DNA of 64,000 nt from Candidatus Hydrogenedentota bacterium (GTDB lineage: Bacteria; Hydrogenedentota; Hydrogenedentia; Hydrogenedentales; SLHB01). Under the pieces are notes generated by a model. That model was not told the origin of the DNA. It saw only the letters and a program-made list of their open reading frames with translations, and searched no databases. Both the position numbers and the translations under genes were made by a program. The stretch lies in assembly GCA_013359265.1 (NCBI GenBank), contig JABWCD010000006.1, positions 265,526 to 329,525 of the forward strand. The letters run 5' to 3'. This document shows, in pieces, positions 9,613 to 17,559 of this stretch; within the stretch, counting starts at the first letter, position 1, and each line of letters starts with the position of its first letter.

Positions 9613-11922
9613 CTACTTCTTGATCAGCCAAATCTCGTTCAATCGCGACCGTTGACGCCAGTTGAGGTGCTCCTCGTTCGGCACGTCCCACGTCACGACA
9701 ATAGCGCCATCCTCAGTCGCCTTCGCGGGTACGGGAAACTCTTTGATTTCGCCGGGCAGTTTTCCGTACTTGGTCGGCTCGACGCGCTCGCCGTCGACTT
9801 TCGTCAACGCCTCGCCCTGGCCGGACATGCGCAAGACATATGTCCCACCCGGTTCGACCGGATACCGCACGCCCACCGGCCAGTCCATGTAGGTCAGCCA
9901 CGAAATGCGGTCGCGGCACAGGCCATTGTCTTTCCACACATGATCGGGGTTGAGACTGCGTATGCGTGTGGGGTCGGTGTCGGTCGTCTCGCCGCGTAAC
10001 ACGCGCTGCGACTTGCTCACGTTGCCAACGTCATCGTAAAAGACGCAGCCCTCCGGGTTTTCCCAGGTTGCGAGTTCCTTGAGCCGCGCGGCTTGCGCCT
10101 CTTCAGTTGGAAGCTCGCGTACTTTCTTGAATTCGTCTTCGAGCCACCAGCGGTTGTTCAGCGGACGGTCCACCATATCCAGTACGGCGCCCCGTTCGGT
10201 CCCGCTCGCTGTGTACTTCGGCACGCTCGTTTGCAGTTGGACGCTTTGGAAGAGCGCCTCGCACAACGCGTCGATTCGCTTGCGCAGGTCGGCGCGTACC
10301 GGATTGGACTCCGCGCGGGTCAGAATCGCTGTGGCCTCCTCCATCGCCTTCGCCGGGTCGTCGAGGTGCGCCAAGATCGCCGCGTTCGCTTTCGACTCCA
10401 GTTGCGCTTCATACATGCTGCGGTGCCGCTGGTACGCGTCGTAAACCGCGCGCAGTTGACACATCTGCCAGCGCCAGTTGTCGCGCAACTCCGGCGCTTT
10501 TGCGTCCAGCGCGTCCCACAACGCAAGCGTCGCGTCTATGCCGCCGTTTTCGCCGATCGGGCCTTCCCAATTCTTCTCCAGCGCGAGAATGCCGTCCGCC
10601 GCCTGCTCTGCCACGTCCGCGCCGAAGAACAGACGAGTGTATTCGAGCACCGCGTCGCGCACCGGCATATTCGGGTCCCACGCGCGCAGGCTCCAAATCG
10701 CTTTGTTTACGTCGTCATGCACGCCGTCGGAGTACGTGAGAAAGCCGTCGGTGTGCGGCGCGTAATAATTGTGCAGCGCCGCCTCGAACACCGGGCGCGG
10801 ATTGATGCACTCACGCCCGAGCGTCATGCCGAACGCCGGGTCCCACCACGTCACGGGATACTGCGCGCGCACGCTGTGCGTAATGTCGGGATAGTGGCGA
10901 TGTTTGTACTGCGGTGCGAGTCGGCGGCGCGTCTCGTCGATAGAAGGACTGCTCGGGCCGGAAACCACGCCCGCGAACCACCTTGGCTGCTCGCGATTGA
11001 TGTAGTCGTAGAAGTAATCGACCTGCTCCTTGTTGAACCCCTGCAGCGACATCCACAGTCCCGCTTTCGGATGGTGCTTGTGCAGCAGCTTCGCGACATC
11101 CTCAAGGAACGGCATCACCAGGCTCGGGTGGTTGTCGCCCGGATCGCCGCCCGGGAAAAAAACGCCGTCGAGACGCGGACAAGCCCTGTACAACGCCTCA
11201 TGCTTCTTCAAATGGTCCGCGCGGATTTTTCCGTCGTTTAGATCGAAATCCGCGGGCGTCCACACCCAATAATCTAGGTCGTACTTCGCGCAAATCTCGC
11301 TCATCGCGAGGTTCATCTCGTCGCGCGGCACTTTCATCAACGGCGACGTGCGGTCGTCCTGGAAGGGAATGTTCTCGATGCAGTTCGTGCCGAACAGCGC
11401 CAACTCGCGAATATACTGGTCGAACTGCTCGACGCTCCACGCGTCCCACGAATTCGCCGCGTGCCGATAGCCAAGCTGATGCCCGCGGATGTAATAACGT
11501 GGTTTCGAAGTCAGGTTGATGCCGGAAACAAATTTGCTGCCTTCAGAGAAATCCAGACTTCTAAGGAGCTGTCCGATACCGAAAAGTAGCCCGCGTTGCG
11601 AAACACTGCTTATCGTAATTACCGGCGCGCTGTTTTTGTTGGCGAAGGTCTCGATTCGATAACCTTCGTAACCAATTGTTGAGCTATTCCACTTACCGTT
11701 ATAGACAATTTGCAGCCTTATCGCTGGGCGGTTGGATTCCTTAGTTTCGATCGGCAGTGTGAGGCCGGTTCGCTTCGCAATTTCTTCAACTAGCACCTGC
11801 GCGAAAACGGCCTCCAGTTTGCCAACTGGGCGGTCGGAAACACGAACGGCTGCGCCAGAAAGGTCAATCTCCGCTCGCGCACATAAACCCACAAACAATA
11901 TCGTCACGATCATTCGTTTCAT
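9613..11922 (-). CDS. Secreted glycoside-hydrolase-like protein (GH20/GH67/GH84-type fold)
   Basis: 769 residues. The first 17-18 residues form a short signal peptide (MKRMIVTILFVGLCARA). Residues about 20-125 look like the alpha/beta domain that precedes the barrel in GH20, GH67 and GH84 enzymes, ending GLLFGIGQLLRSL. Residues about 140-480 form a TIM-barrel-like segment, with acidic positions in FFPGGDPGD, YSDGVHDDVNKA and WTPADFDLND. The C-terminal 250 residues are a helical region plus a beta domain (MSGQGEALTKVDGERVEP). It probably acts on a uronic-acid or N-acetylhexosamine polysaccharide outside the cytoplasm, but the exact family is not recognised. The downstream GNAT gene is 3 bp away. 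Confidence 0.6.
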   Translation of the reverse strand: MKRMIVTILFVGLCARAEIDLSGAAVRVSDRPVGKLEAVFAQVLVEEIAKRTGLTLPIETKESNRPAIRLQIVYNGKWNSSTIGYEGYRIETFANKNSAPVITISSVSQRGLLFGIGQLLRSLDFSEGSKFVSGINLTSKPRYYIRGHQLGYRHAANSWDAWSVEQFDQYIRELALFGTNCIENIPFQDDRTSPLMKVPRDEMNLAMSEICAKYDLDYWVWTPADFDLNDGKIRADHLKKHEALYRACPRLDGVFFPGGDPGDNHPSLVMPFLEDVAKLLHKHHPKAGLWMSLQGFNKEQVDYFYDYINREQPRWFAGVVSGPSSPSIDETRRRLAPQYKHRHYPDITHSVRAQYPVTWWDPAFGMTLGRECINPRPVFEAALHNYYAPHTDGFLTYSDGVHDDVNKAIWSLRAWDPNMPVRDAVLEYTRLFFGADVAEQAADGILALEKNWEGPIGENGGIDATLALWDALDAKAPELRDNWRWQMCQLRAVYDAYQRHRSMYEAQLESKANAAILAHLDDPAKAMEEATAILTRAESNPVRADLRKRIDALCEALFQSVQLQTSVPKYTASGTERGAVLDMVDRPLNNRWWLEDEFKKVRELPTEEAQAARLKELATWENPEGCVFYDDVGNVSKSQRVLRGETTDTDPTRIRSLNPDHVWKDNGLCRDRISWLTYMDWPVGVRYPVEPGGTYVLRMSGQGEALTKVDGERVEPTKYGKLPGEIKEFPVPAKATEDGAIVVTWDVPNEEHLNWRQRSRLNEIWLIKK

Positions 11923-11939
11923 GGTGCAGTTGTCCTTCT

Positions 11940-11993
11940 CGTTCCCAAATTTCCATTTGGGAACGCACTCTTGAAAAGCTCTGCTTTGCTCTT
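11940..11993 (+). repeat. REP-like hairpin element, variant B
   Basis: Hairpin at 11940-11965 with 11-bp arms CGTTCCCAAAT and ATTTGGGAACG around a TTCC loop. It is followed by the conserved tail CACTCTTGAAAAGCTC and TGCTTTGC. The tail matches the 27.4-kb array and the 28.0- and 46.6-kb copies, while the stem differs by compensated changes. It lies between the glycoside hydrolase and ettA. Confidence 0.8.
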
Positions 11994-12005
11994 AGTTCCG
12001 GCCAC

Positions 12006-13682
12006 CTACTTCTTCACCAGCTTCCGGTACCTGCTTCTTCGATTTTCAAACAACTTCGTTCCCATCTCTTTCATGCGCCAGTCCTCGTACTCTTTGAAAT
12101 TCCCCGTGAACCACCGCACATTGCCCTCGCCCTCGAAGACGATCAAGTGCGTGCATATGCGATCGAGAAAGAAGCGGTCGTGACTCGTCAGCAACACGCA
12201 GCCGCGGAAATTTTGGATTGCCTCTTCCAACAGCCGAAGCGTGTTCACGTCAAGGTCGTTCGTCGGTTCGTCGAGCAGGATGACATTGCCGCCTTCTTTC
12301 AGCAGCTTCGCGAGGTGGCACCGGTTGCGCTCGCCGCCGGACAACTCATCGACCGTCTTCTGTTGGTCCGTGCCCTTGAACCCGAATCGCGCGAGATATT
12401 GGCGGATCGGCACCTTCTGTTTGCCCAGCGTGACCTCCGCCGCGCCGCCGCTGACTTCGTCAAGCAGGCTCTTCCCGCCCTCGAACGAAGACCGTTCCTG
12501 GTCCACGTACGACAGCGATACCGTTGATCCGATCATCACCTCGCCCGCGTCCGCCTGTTCCTTGCCGACAATCATGCGCATCATGGTTGTTTTGCCGGTC
12601 CCATTCGGGCCGACAATACCGACCACCGCCGCCTTCGGCACGATGAAGCTCGCGTCCTTGAACAGCACTTGATCGCCGAACTGCTTCGTCACGTTCTTGA
12701 ATTCGATTACGTCGTCGCCCAGTTCCGGCCCGGGCGCGACCGAGATCACCGCCGTGTCCTGCTTGCTCGCGGCGGCCTCGCGCGCGACCAGTTGTTCGTA
12801 GTGCGCGAGGCGCGATCGGCTCAATTCCTGCCGGTCGTTGTTGCTCATGCGAATCCACGCGAGTTCGTGCTCGAGCGCGCGCCCGCGCGAGTCTTTCTTC
12901 TCGCCCGCGGAAAGCTTCAGCAATTTTTGTTCGAGCCACGTCGAATAGTTGCCTTCCCAGGGGATGCCGTGCCCGCCCTCGAGTTCGAGAATCCACTTCG
13001 TCACGTTGTCGAGGAAATAGCGGTCGTGCGTGACGATGATCACCGTGCCCGGATAGTCGCGGAGTTGGTGTTCGAGCCAATCGACCGTTTCCGCATCGAG
13101 ATGGTTGGTCGGCTCGTCAAGCAGCAACAGGTCCGGCCTATCCAGCAGCGCCTTGCACAGAGCCACGCGCCGCTTCTCGCCGCCGCTCAGCGTGCCAATG
13201 ACGCGGTCGTCGTCCGGCAAGCACAACGCTTCGCTCGCGTGGGCCATGTGCGTTTCGAGGTTCCACGCGTCCGCCGCATCGAGTTTGTCCTGCAACACGC
13301 CCATGCGATCGATGGCCGCCTGCATCTCGTCATCGGACATCTCCTCGCCCATCTTCGCGGTCAACGCCTCGTATTCGCGCAACAGCGCCGTCGTGTTCGC
13401 AAACGCCGATTCGAGCACGTCGCGCACGGTCTGCTCGAGATCGAACACCGGCTCCTGCGGCACGATCCCCGCGCGAAATCCCTTCGTGATTTCAGCGCGC
13501 CCGATGAACTCGTCGTCCATCCCCGCCATAATGCGCAATACGGTCGATTTACCCGACCCGTTCTCGCCGACAATGCCGATTTTCGCGCCGGGATAAAAGC
13601 TGAGATAGATGTCCTTGAGTACGTGTTTCTGGCCGTAATGCTTGTTCAACCCAAGCATCGTGAAAATAAACTGCTCCGCCAT
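12006..13682 (-). CDS. ettA: Energy-dependent translational throttle protein EttA (ABC-F ATPase)
   Basis: 558 residues, the usual EttA length. It has two ABC ATPase domains and no membrane segment. NBD1 has GENGSGKS, LSGGEKRRVA and LLLLDEPTNHLD. The inter-domain arm (about residues 240-300) has the PtIM-like ELSRSRLAHYEQLVARE segment that contacts the ribosome and tRNA. NBD2 has GPNGTGKT, LSGGERNRCH and ILLDEPTNDLD. EttA binds the ribosomal E site and gates entry into elongation according to the ATP/ADP ratio. It appears monocistronic. Flanking intergenic regions carry palindromic repeats. Confidence 0.95.
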   Translation of the reverse strand: MAEQFIFTMLGLNKHYGQKHVLKDIYLSFYPGAKIGIVGENGSGKSTVLRIMAGMDDEFIGRAEITKGFRAGIVPQEPVFDLEQTVRDVLESAFANTTALLREYEALTAKMGEEMSDDEMQAAIDRMGVLQDKLDAADAWNLETHMAHASEALCLPDDDRVIGTLSGGEKRRVALCKALLDRPDLLLLDEPTNHLDAETVDWLEHQLRDYPGTVIIVTHDRYFLDNVTKWILELEGGHGIPWEGNYSTWLEQKLLKLSAGEKKDSRGRALEHELAWIRMSNNDRQELSRSRLAHYEQLVAREAAASKQDTAVISVAPGPELGDDVIEFKNVTKQFGDQVLFKDASFIVPKAAVVGIVGPNGTGKTTMMRMIVGKEQADAGEVMIGSTVSLSYVDQERSSFEGGKSLLDEVSGGAAEVTLGKQKVPIRQYLARFGFKGTDQQKTVDELSGGERNRCHLAKLLKEGGNVILLDEPTNDLDVNTLRLLEEAIQNFRGCVLLTSHDRFFLDRICTHLIVFEGEGNVRWFTGNFKEYEDWRMKEMGTKLFENRRSRYRKLVKK

Positions 13683-13730
13683 GAAGGAAAAACCTGACCT
13701 TTCTACTGTTCTCTCGCGTTATTTGGGAAA

Positions 13731-13757
13731 TAGGTCGTATAGGTCCTATACGGCCTA
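13731..13757. repeat. 27-bp near-perfect palindrome
   Basis: Two 13-bp arms, TAGGTCGTATAGG and CCTATACGGCCTA, sit around a single T with one mismatch. The palindrome lies between the monooxygenase stop and the ettA start, upstream of ettA. It could be an operator or a mobile intergenic repeat. Confidence 0.55.
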
Positions 13758-13798
13758 TGCGAGTGGAGTCTCGCGTACAAATGAAAATCTGTTATGCC

Positions 13799-14104
13799 TT
13801 ACCACCCACTATCTTCCGGATAGCAATTCCCATACTTCACGCTCTTCCGCGGCGCCGCCATCATCGGCTCGACTGCGTCGCGCCACTTCTTGTAGTGGTC
13901 CGTCTCCTTATGCCGCGCCGGATCGTCCGCGGTGCGATACACCTCCACCAGCACAAACTTCGACGCATCGTCCTGCTGCTGAATTACGTCGAACCGCGCG
14001 ATGCCCGGCTCTTTCACGCTGTTCCGCGCGTTCTCGACTGTCGCGGCGCGGAACGCGTCTTCGCAGCCCGGCTTCACATCGACATGCACATGCACAACAA
14101 GCAT
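13799..14104 (-). CDS. Antibiotic-biosynthesis-monooxygenase (ABM) domain protein
   Basis: 101 residues, a single ABM ferredoxin-like fold. The opening [36 protein letters not shown] and VEVYRT, and the ending [13 protein letters not shown] follow the LsrG/YgiN type. These small dimers act as quinol or phosphosugar-related monooxygenases or isomerases, but the substrate is unknown here. It starts 18 bp downstream of the SDR gene on the same strand, suggesting a two-gene operon with a shared redox role. Confidence 0.88.
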   Translation of the reverse strand: MLVVHVHVDVKPGCEDAFRAATVENARNSVKEPGIARFDVIQQQDDASKFVLVEVYRTADDPARHKETDHYKKWRDAVEPMMAAPRKSVKYGNCYPEDSGW

Positions 14105-14122
14105 GACTTGACTCCCAAACCG

Positions 14123-14950
14123 TCAGCTTCCCAGTAGTCCAAACCGCTTCATCAACATCCTGTCCAACATCCGCGCCGGCATCAATCGCTTCAGGGCAGG
14201 GTACAGGTTCCCGCCGTGTCCCACGCGAATAACCGCCGGCGCCACCTCGCGCGTGGTCCTCTCCACGATGCGTTTGGCGACGAACTCCGCCGACTCCGAA
14301 TGCTTTTGCGACGCGCGCGCCCGAGCGCCGATTCCTTTCGCAAACCGCTGGTACGGCGAATCGTCTTTCATGACGACGTGTTCCGCCGCCGTATCGCCGA
14401 ACCGCGACTTCACACCTCCCGGTTGCACAATCACGACGTCGATTCCGAACGGCGCCAGTTCCATCCGCGCCGCTTCCGAGATCGAATGCAGAGCCGCTTT
14501 TGACGCGCAATACACCCCCGCAAACGGCGTGGTCAAAATTCCCGACACACTGCCGATATTCACAATGCGCCCGCGTTTGGCGGCGATCATGTGTGGCGCG
14601 ACCGCCTTCATCATCTCGATCGCACCCACGATGTTCGTCTCGAACTGCGCGCGCACCTGATCCGCCGTCACATCGAGGATCGGCCCCATCTGCCCGTACC
14701 CGGCATTATTCACGAGCATCGAGATTGTGCCTGCCTTTGCAGCGACGGCGTCCACCGCGGATCGTATCGACTCGACGGCAGTTACATCGAGCGCAAGCGT
14801 GTCGATGTTCGTTCCCGCGATGTCGCCCAACGTTTCCGGCTTACGCGCAGTCGCGAACACGCGATGTCCCTGCGCGGCGTATTCGACCGCCAGCGCCCGG
14901 CCAATGCCGGTCGAGCACCCGGTAATAAGCACTACTTGATTGGCAAGCAT
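14123..14950 (-). CDS. Short-chain dehydrogenase/reductase (classical SDR)
   Basis: 275 residues from ATG at 14950, which has a GAGGG Shine-Dalgarno about 9 bp upstream; the frame is open a further 11 codons. The NAD(P)-binding motif TGCSTGIG lies at the N-terminus, with NNAGYG and the catalytic Ser...YxxxK set (IGSVSGI, YCASK). Sequence after the active site (VQPGGVKSRF) is typical of classical SDRs acting on small alcohols or ketones. The substrate is unknown. It probably shares an operon with the ABM protein. Confidence 0.93.
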   Translation of the reverse strand: MLANQVVLITGCSTGIGRALAVEYAAQGHRVFATARKPETLGDIAGTNIDTLALDVTAVESIRSAVDAVAAKAGTISMLVNNAGYGQMGPILDVTADQVRAQFETNIVGAIEMMKAVAPHMIAAKRGRIVNIGSVSGILTTPFAGVYCASKAALHSISEAARMELAPFGIDVVIVQPGGVKSRFGDTAAEHVVMKDDSPYQRFAKGIGARARASQKHSESAEFVAKRIVERTTREVAPAVIRVGHGGNLYPALKRLMPARMLDRMLMKRFGLLGS

Positions 14951-15048
14951 CGCACAACCCTCGGGAAAGGAGGAGAATACCAAAAGACGGCGCGGCAGAC
15001 GAAGGGGCGCTGCGTTGTTTCCTCTTCAATCACTTTTCGCGGTGCGAA

Positions 15049-15216
15049 TATGGAGTGCGGCAGCAGAGTCTTCGGCGCTGCCGCTTTGACTTGCGGCGGA
15101 GCCGGGTGTGCGACGAGATGCGTCGATTTACTCGAGCACAATGCGCGTTGTGAGCCAAAGCGGTAGCGCCGTCCGCCTTCGCAAGGCTGCGGCGCACTCT
15201 GCTACCGCACTCCATA
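15049..15216. repeat. 168-bp MITE-like inverted-repeat element
   Basis: Outer arms TATGGAGTGCGGCAGCAGAG and CTCTGCTACCGCACTCCATA are near-perfect reverse complements. Inside them a second pair (GGCGCTGCCGCTTT and AAAGCGGTAGCGCC) is also complementary with one difference. It fills the gap between the SDR and queC genes and encodes no plausible protein. Length and nested inverted repeats fit a non-autonomous mobile element or a structured RNA. The rest of the 14951-15258 gap shows nothing else. Confidence 0.75.
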
Positions 15217-15258
15217 CCAAGGCTTGATTAGAATCCCGGTACTGAAGAGACTACGAGA

Positions 15259-15960
15259 TTAGGGATTGTTCGCATACGGCAGCGGGTCAGCCACACCCGC
15301 TTCCTCGAAGGCTTTCAACCGCTCCACGCACGTCGGGCAGGTGCCGCAAGCCTTCTCCCCGCCGCGATAGCACGACCATGTGTACCCAAAGTTCACGCCC
15401 AGTTCGATGCCGAGACGGACCGACTCGACCTTCTTCTTGTGAATGAACGGCGCGTGGACTGTAACCGGTTCGCGGCGATTCAGCGACAACACGTTGTTTA
15501 CGCGCGCAAGGAACTCGGTCGTGCAATCCCAATATCCGTATTCATCGAGCGCCTGCGCGCCGTAATAGACATCGCGAATGCCCTGCGTCTCAGCGTAGGC
15601 CGCCGCAATCGATAACAGGATCATGTTGCGGTTCGGCACGTAGGTCGGAGGTTGATCGAGTTGCGCTGTCTCCAAGTCGCTCAAGTCGGGCACGACTTTT
15701 CCACCCGACACAAGCGCAGACGCGCCTTTCACGAGATCGCCGAGAAACGTCACATCGATGACGCGCTGCGCCGCGACGTCCGCCGCATCCGCCTGCCAAT
15801 GCGCGCAGTCAAGTTCCTTCGCGTGCCGCTGCCCGTAATCGAAACTGACAGCATGAACCGGCGCGCAGCGCAGTTGCCGCACGACATGGTGCAGAAGCAC
15901 GGACGAATCGAGGCCCCCGCTGACGAGGACCACCGCCGGGGCGGATTGAATAGCGGTCAT
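15259..15960 (-). CDS. queC: 7-cyano-7-deazaguanine synthase QueC
   Basis: 233 residues. QueC uses ATP and ammonia to convert 7-carboxy-7-deazaguanine to preQ0 in the queuosine tRNA-modification pathway. The N-type PP-loop SGGLDS is at residues 14-19, followed by SFDYGQRHAKEL. The C-terminal zinc site has four Cys (C-YRGGEKA-C-GT-C-PT-C). No other queuosine genes are adjacent. The upstream sequence shows no recognisable preQ1 riboswitch. Confidence 0.97.
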   Translation of the reverse strand: MTAIQSAPAVVLVSGGLDSSVLLHHVVRQLRCAPVHAVSFDYGQRHAKELDCAHWQADAADVAAQRVIDVTFLGDLVKGASALVSGGKVVPDLSDLETAQLDQPPTYVPNRNMILLSIAAAYAETQGIRDVYYGAQALDEYGYWDCTTEFLARVNNVLSLNRREPVTVHAPFIHKKKVESVRLGIELGVNFGYTWSCYRGGEKACGTCPTCVERLKAFEEAGVADPLPYANNP

Positions 15961-16150
15961 AACAAACAGTCCTTATTGCCGTAAACAGACCAGTATGGCC
16001 AAGGCGTGTTGCACTGGAGTTAGCCGACTACGACTGTACCGCCGCGGGGGTTCGCGTTTCCAGCCCACAAGATATGCCCGGATACACCGGCTATGTGCGG
16101 CTAGACACCGCTGTGACCACAATATATAGCGCCGGTTGGCCGGTTCGGCG

Positions 16151-16179
16151 TTGCGGTGAACGCGTGAAGGTGGTATACT
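16151..16179 (+). promoter_or_regulatory. Sigma70-type promoter for the PfkB kinase - LptD operon
   Basis: TTGCGG, 17 bp, TATACT, about 107 bp upstream of the PfkB ATG. The 15961-16286 gap shows no gene and no other feature. Confidence 0.6.
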
Positions 16180-16286
16180 GGCCGTGGCATTGAAGGATGG
16201 GCGCGTTGCGATTCCTCGTAACCCGTTCCAAGGCAATGTATTAGCACGATTCAAGCGGTGCCCGCGCGCACCGTGTGAAAGGGGTT

Positions 16287-17240
16287 ATGGCCGCTGACGT
16301 CATCTGTTTAGGGCTCGCCTGCGCGGACGTCATGGCCCGCCCCGTCGAGTCCTTCCCGGAACGCGGCAAACTCGAACTGATCCCGACGCTGGAAATTCAC
16401 CTCGGCGGGCTCGCGGCCGTCGCAGCGGCCGTCATTGCCAAACTCGGCGGGTCGGTCGCCTTCATGGGCAAGCTTGGCACCGACGGATTCGGCGACTACT
16501 GCGCCGGGGCGCTGTCGAATTTCGGCGTCAATCTGGACCTCCTGCAGCGCACATCGACGGAGGGCACCCCCGCAACGGTTGTCCTCGTCAGCAAAGACGG
16601 CGAACGCACCTTTCTTCACCATCCCGGATGCAGCCGCACGCTTCGGGAAAACGACATCGACGCGGAAAGGTTTCGCGGCGCCAAGCACGTGCACTGGGGC
16701 GGCCCCGCGGTTACACCGGGGCTGGATGGCCCGCCGATCGGGCGAATTCTCGAAACGGCCAAGCGCATGGGACTGACTACGTCGGTCGATACGTGCTACG
16801 ATGGCTTGGATGTATGGTTTCCGCGCATCGAGGCGGCGCTGCCGTTTCTCGATGTCGTGATGTCGAGCGTCGAAGAGGCGCGCAAATACACGGGGAAAAA
16901 AGAGCCGGAGGCGATCGCCGATTTCTATCTCGATCGCGGGCCGGACATTGCGGTGATCAAGCTCGGCGACGGCGGTATGTTCGTGAAGAGCACCATCGAG
17001 CGCATGCGCGTGCCCGCGCACAAGGTCGACGTGGTGGACACGACAGGGGCCGGCGACGCGGCGTGCGGCGCGTTCGTATACGGCTACACACAGGGCTGGG
17101 AACTGTCCCGGAGCGTGCAGTTGGCAAACGCGGTCGGCGCGCTGACCGTGCAAACGATGGGCGGTCCCGAAGGGGTCAAATCGCTGGACGACACGCTCGC
17201 ATTTATCGAGCGCGTGCCCGTAGCGGTGGAGGCATTCTGA
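16287..17240 (+). CDS. PfkB/ribokinase-family carbohydrate kinase
   Basis: 317 residues from ATG at 16287; a GTG four codons earlier is possible, but the ATG directly follows AAAGGGG. The family phosphorylates sugars, nucleosides or related compounds. The N-terminal strand DVICLGLACADVM, the substrate-site LGG loop and GKLGTDGFGDYC are typical. The catalytic/anion-hole signature DTTGAGDAACGAF is near the C-terminus. The substrate is not determinable. The stop overlaps the next gene start (TGATG). The kinase leads an operon with a Pro-rich exported peptide and an LptD-like protein. Confidence 0.9.
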   Translation: MAADVICLGLACADVMARPVESFPERGKLELIPTLEIHLGGLAAVAAAVIAKLGGSVAFMGKLGTDGFGDYCAGALSNFGVNLDLLQRTSTEGTPATVVLVSKDGERTFLHHPGCSRTLRENDIDAERFRGAKHVHWGGPAVTPGLDGPPIGRILETAKRMGLTTSVDTCYDGLDVWFPRIEAALPFLDVVMSSVEEARKYTGKKEPEAIADFYLDRGPDIAVIKLGDGGMFVKSTIERMRVPAHKVDVVDTTGAGDAACGAFVYGYTQGWELSRSVQLANAVGALTVQTMGGPEGVKSLDDTLAFIERVPVAVEAF

Positions 17241-17557
17241 TGATTCATCTGGCCATGATTGCGCTCCTGGGAATTTTCGCGGCGGCACAGCAGCCGCAGG
17301 TGCAGCAGGAAGAATTGCCGAAACCGGGCCAAACGCAACCGGCCCAGCCGTCGACGCCGGAGCAAAAGCCGGCAACACCGGCGCCACAGCAAACCGCGCC
17401 GGCGGAACAGCCGCAGACACAGCCTGCTCCGGAGCCGGCGCCAGCGCCGCGGGCCGCGGCGGGTACGACGCAGCACGTGCCCGCGCCCGAAGAGCGCGAA
17501 CGGGGCCAGCAGGGTAAGCCGGTCGCGGCATTTTGGACAGTAATCCCAGGGAAATAG
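17240..17557 (+). CDS. Small Pro/Gln/Ala-rich exported protein
   Basis: 105 residues. The ATG overlaps the kinase TGA. A short hydrophobic leader (MIHLAMIALLGIFAAAQ) is followed by about 75 residues of Pro, Ala, Gln, Thr and Glu repeats and ends VAAFWTVIPGK. It looks like a secreted or inner-membrane-anchored disordered linker peptide. Its stop lies 2 bp before the next start. The composition resembles the Pro-rich linker inside the next protein, so the two may be related in function. No family recognised. Confidence 0.6.
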   Translation: MIHLAMIALLGIFAAAQQPQVQQEELPKPGQTQPAQPSTPEQKPATPAPQQTAPAEQPQTQPAPEPAPAPRAAAGTTQHVPAPEERERGQQGKPVAAFWTVIPGK

Positions 17558-17559
17558 TC

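Noticed and set aside
15961..16050. PreQ1 riboswitch upstream of queC
   Set aside because: The short leader shows neither the class I nor the class II preQ1 consensus pseudoknot.
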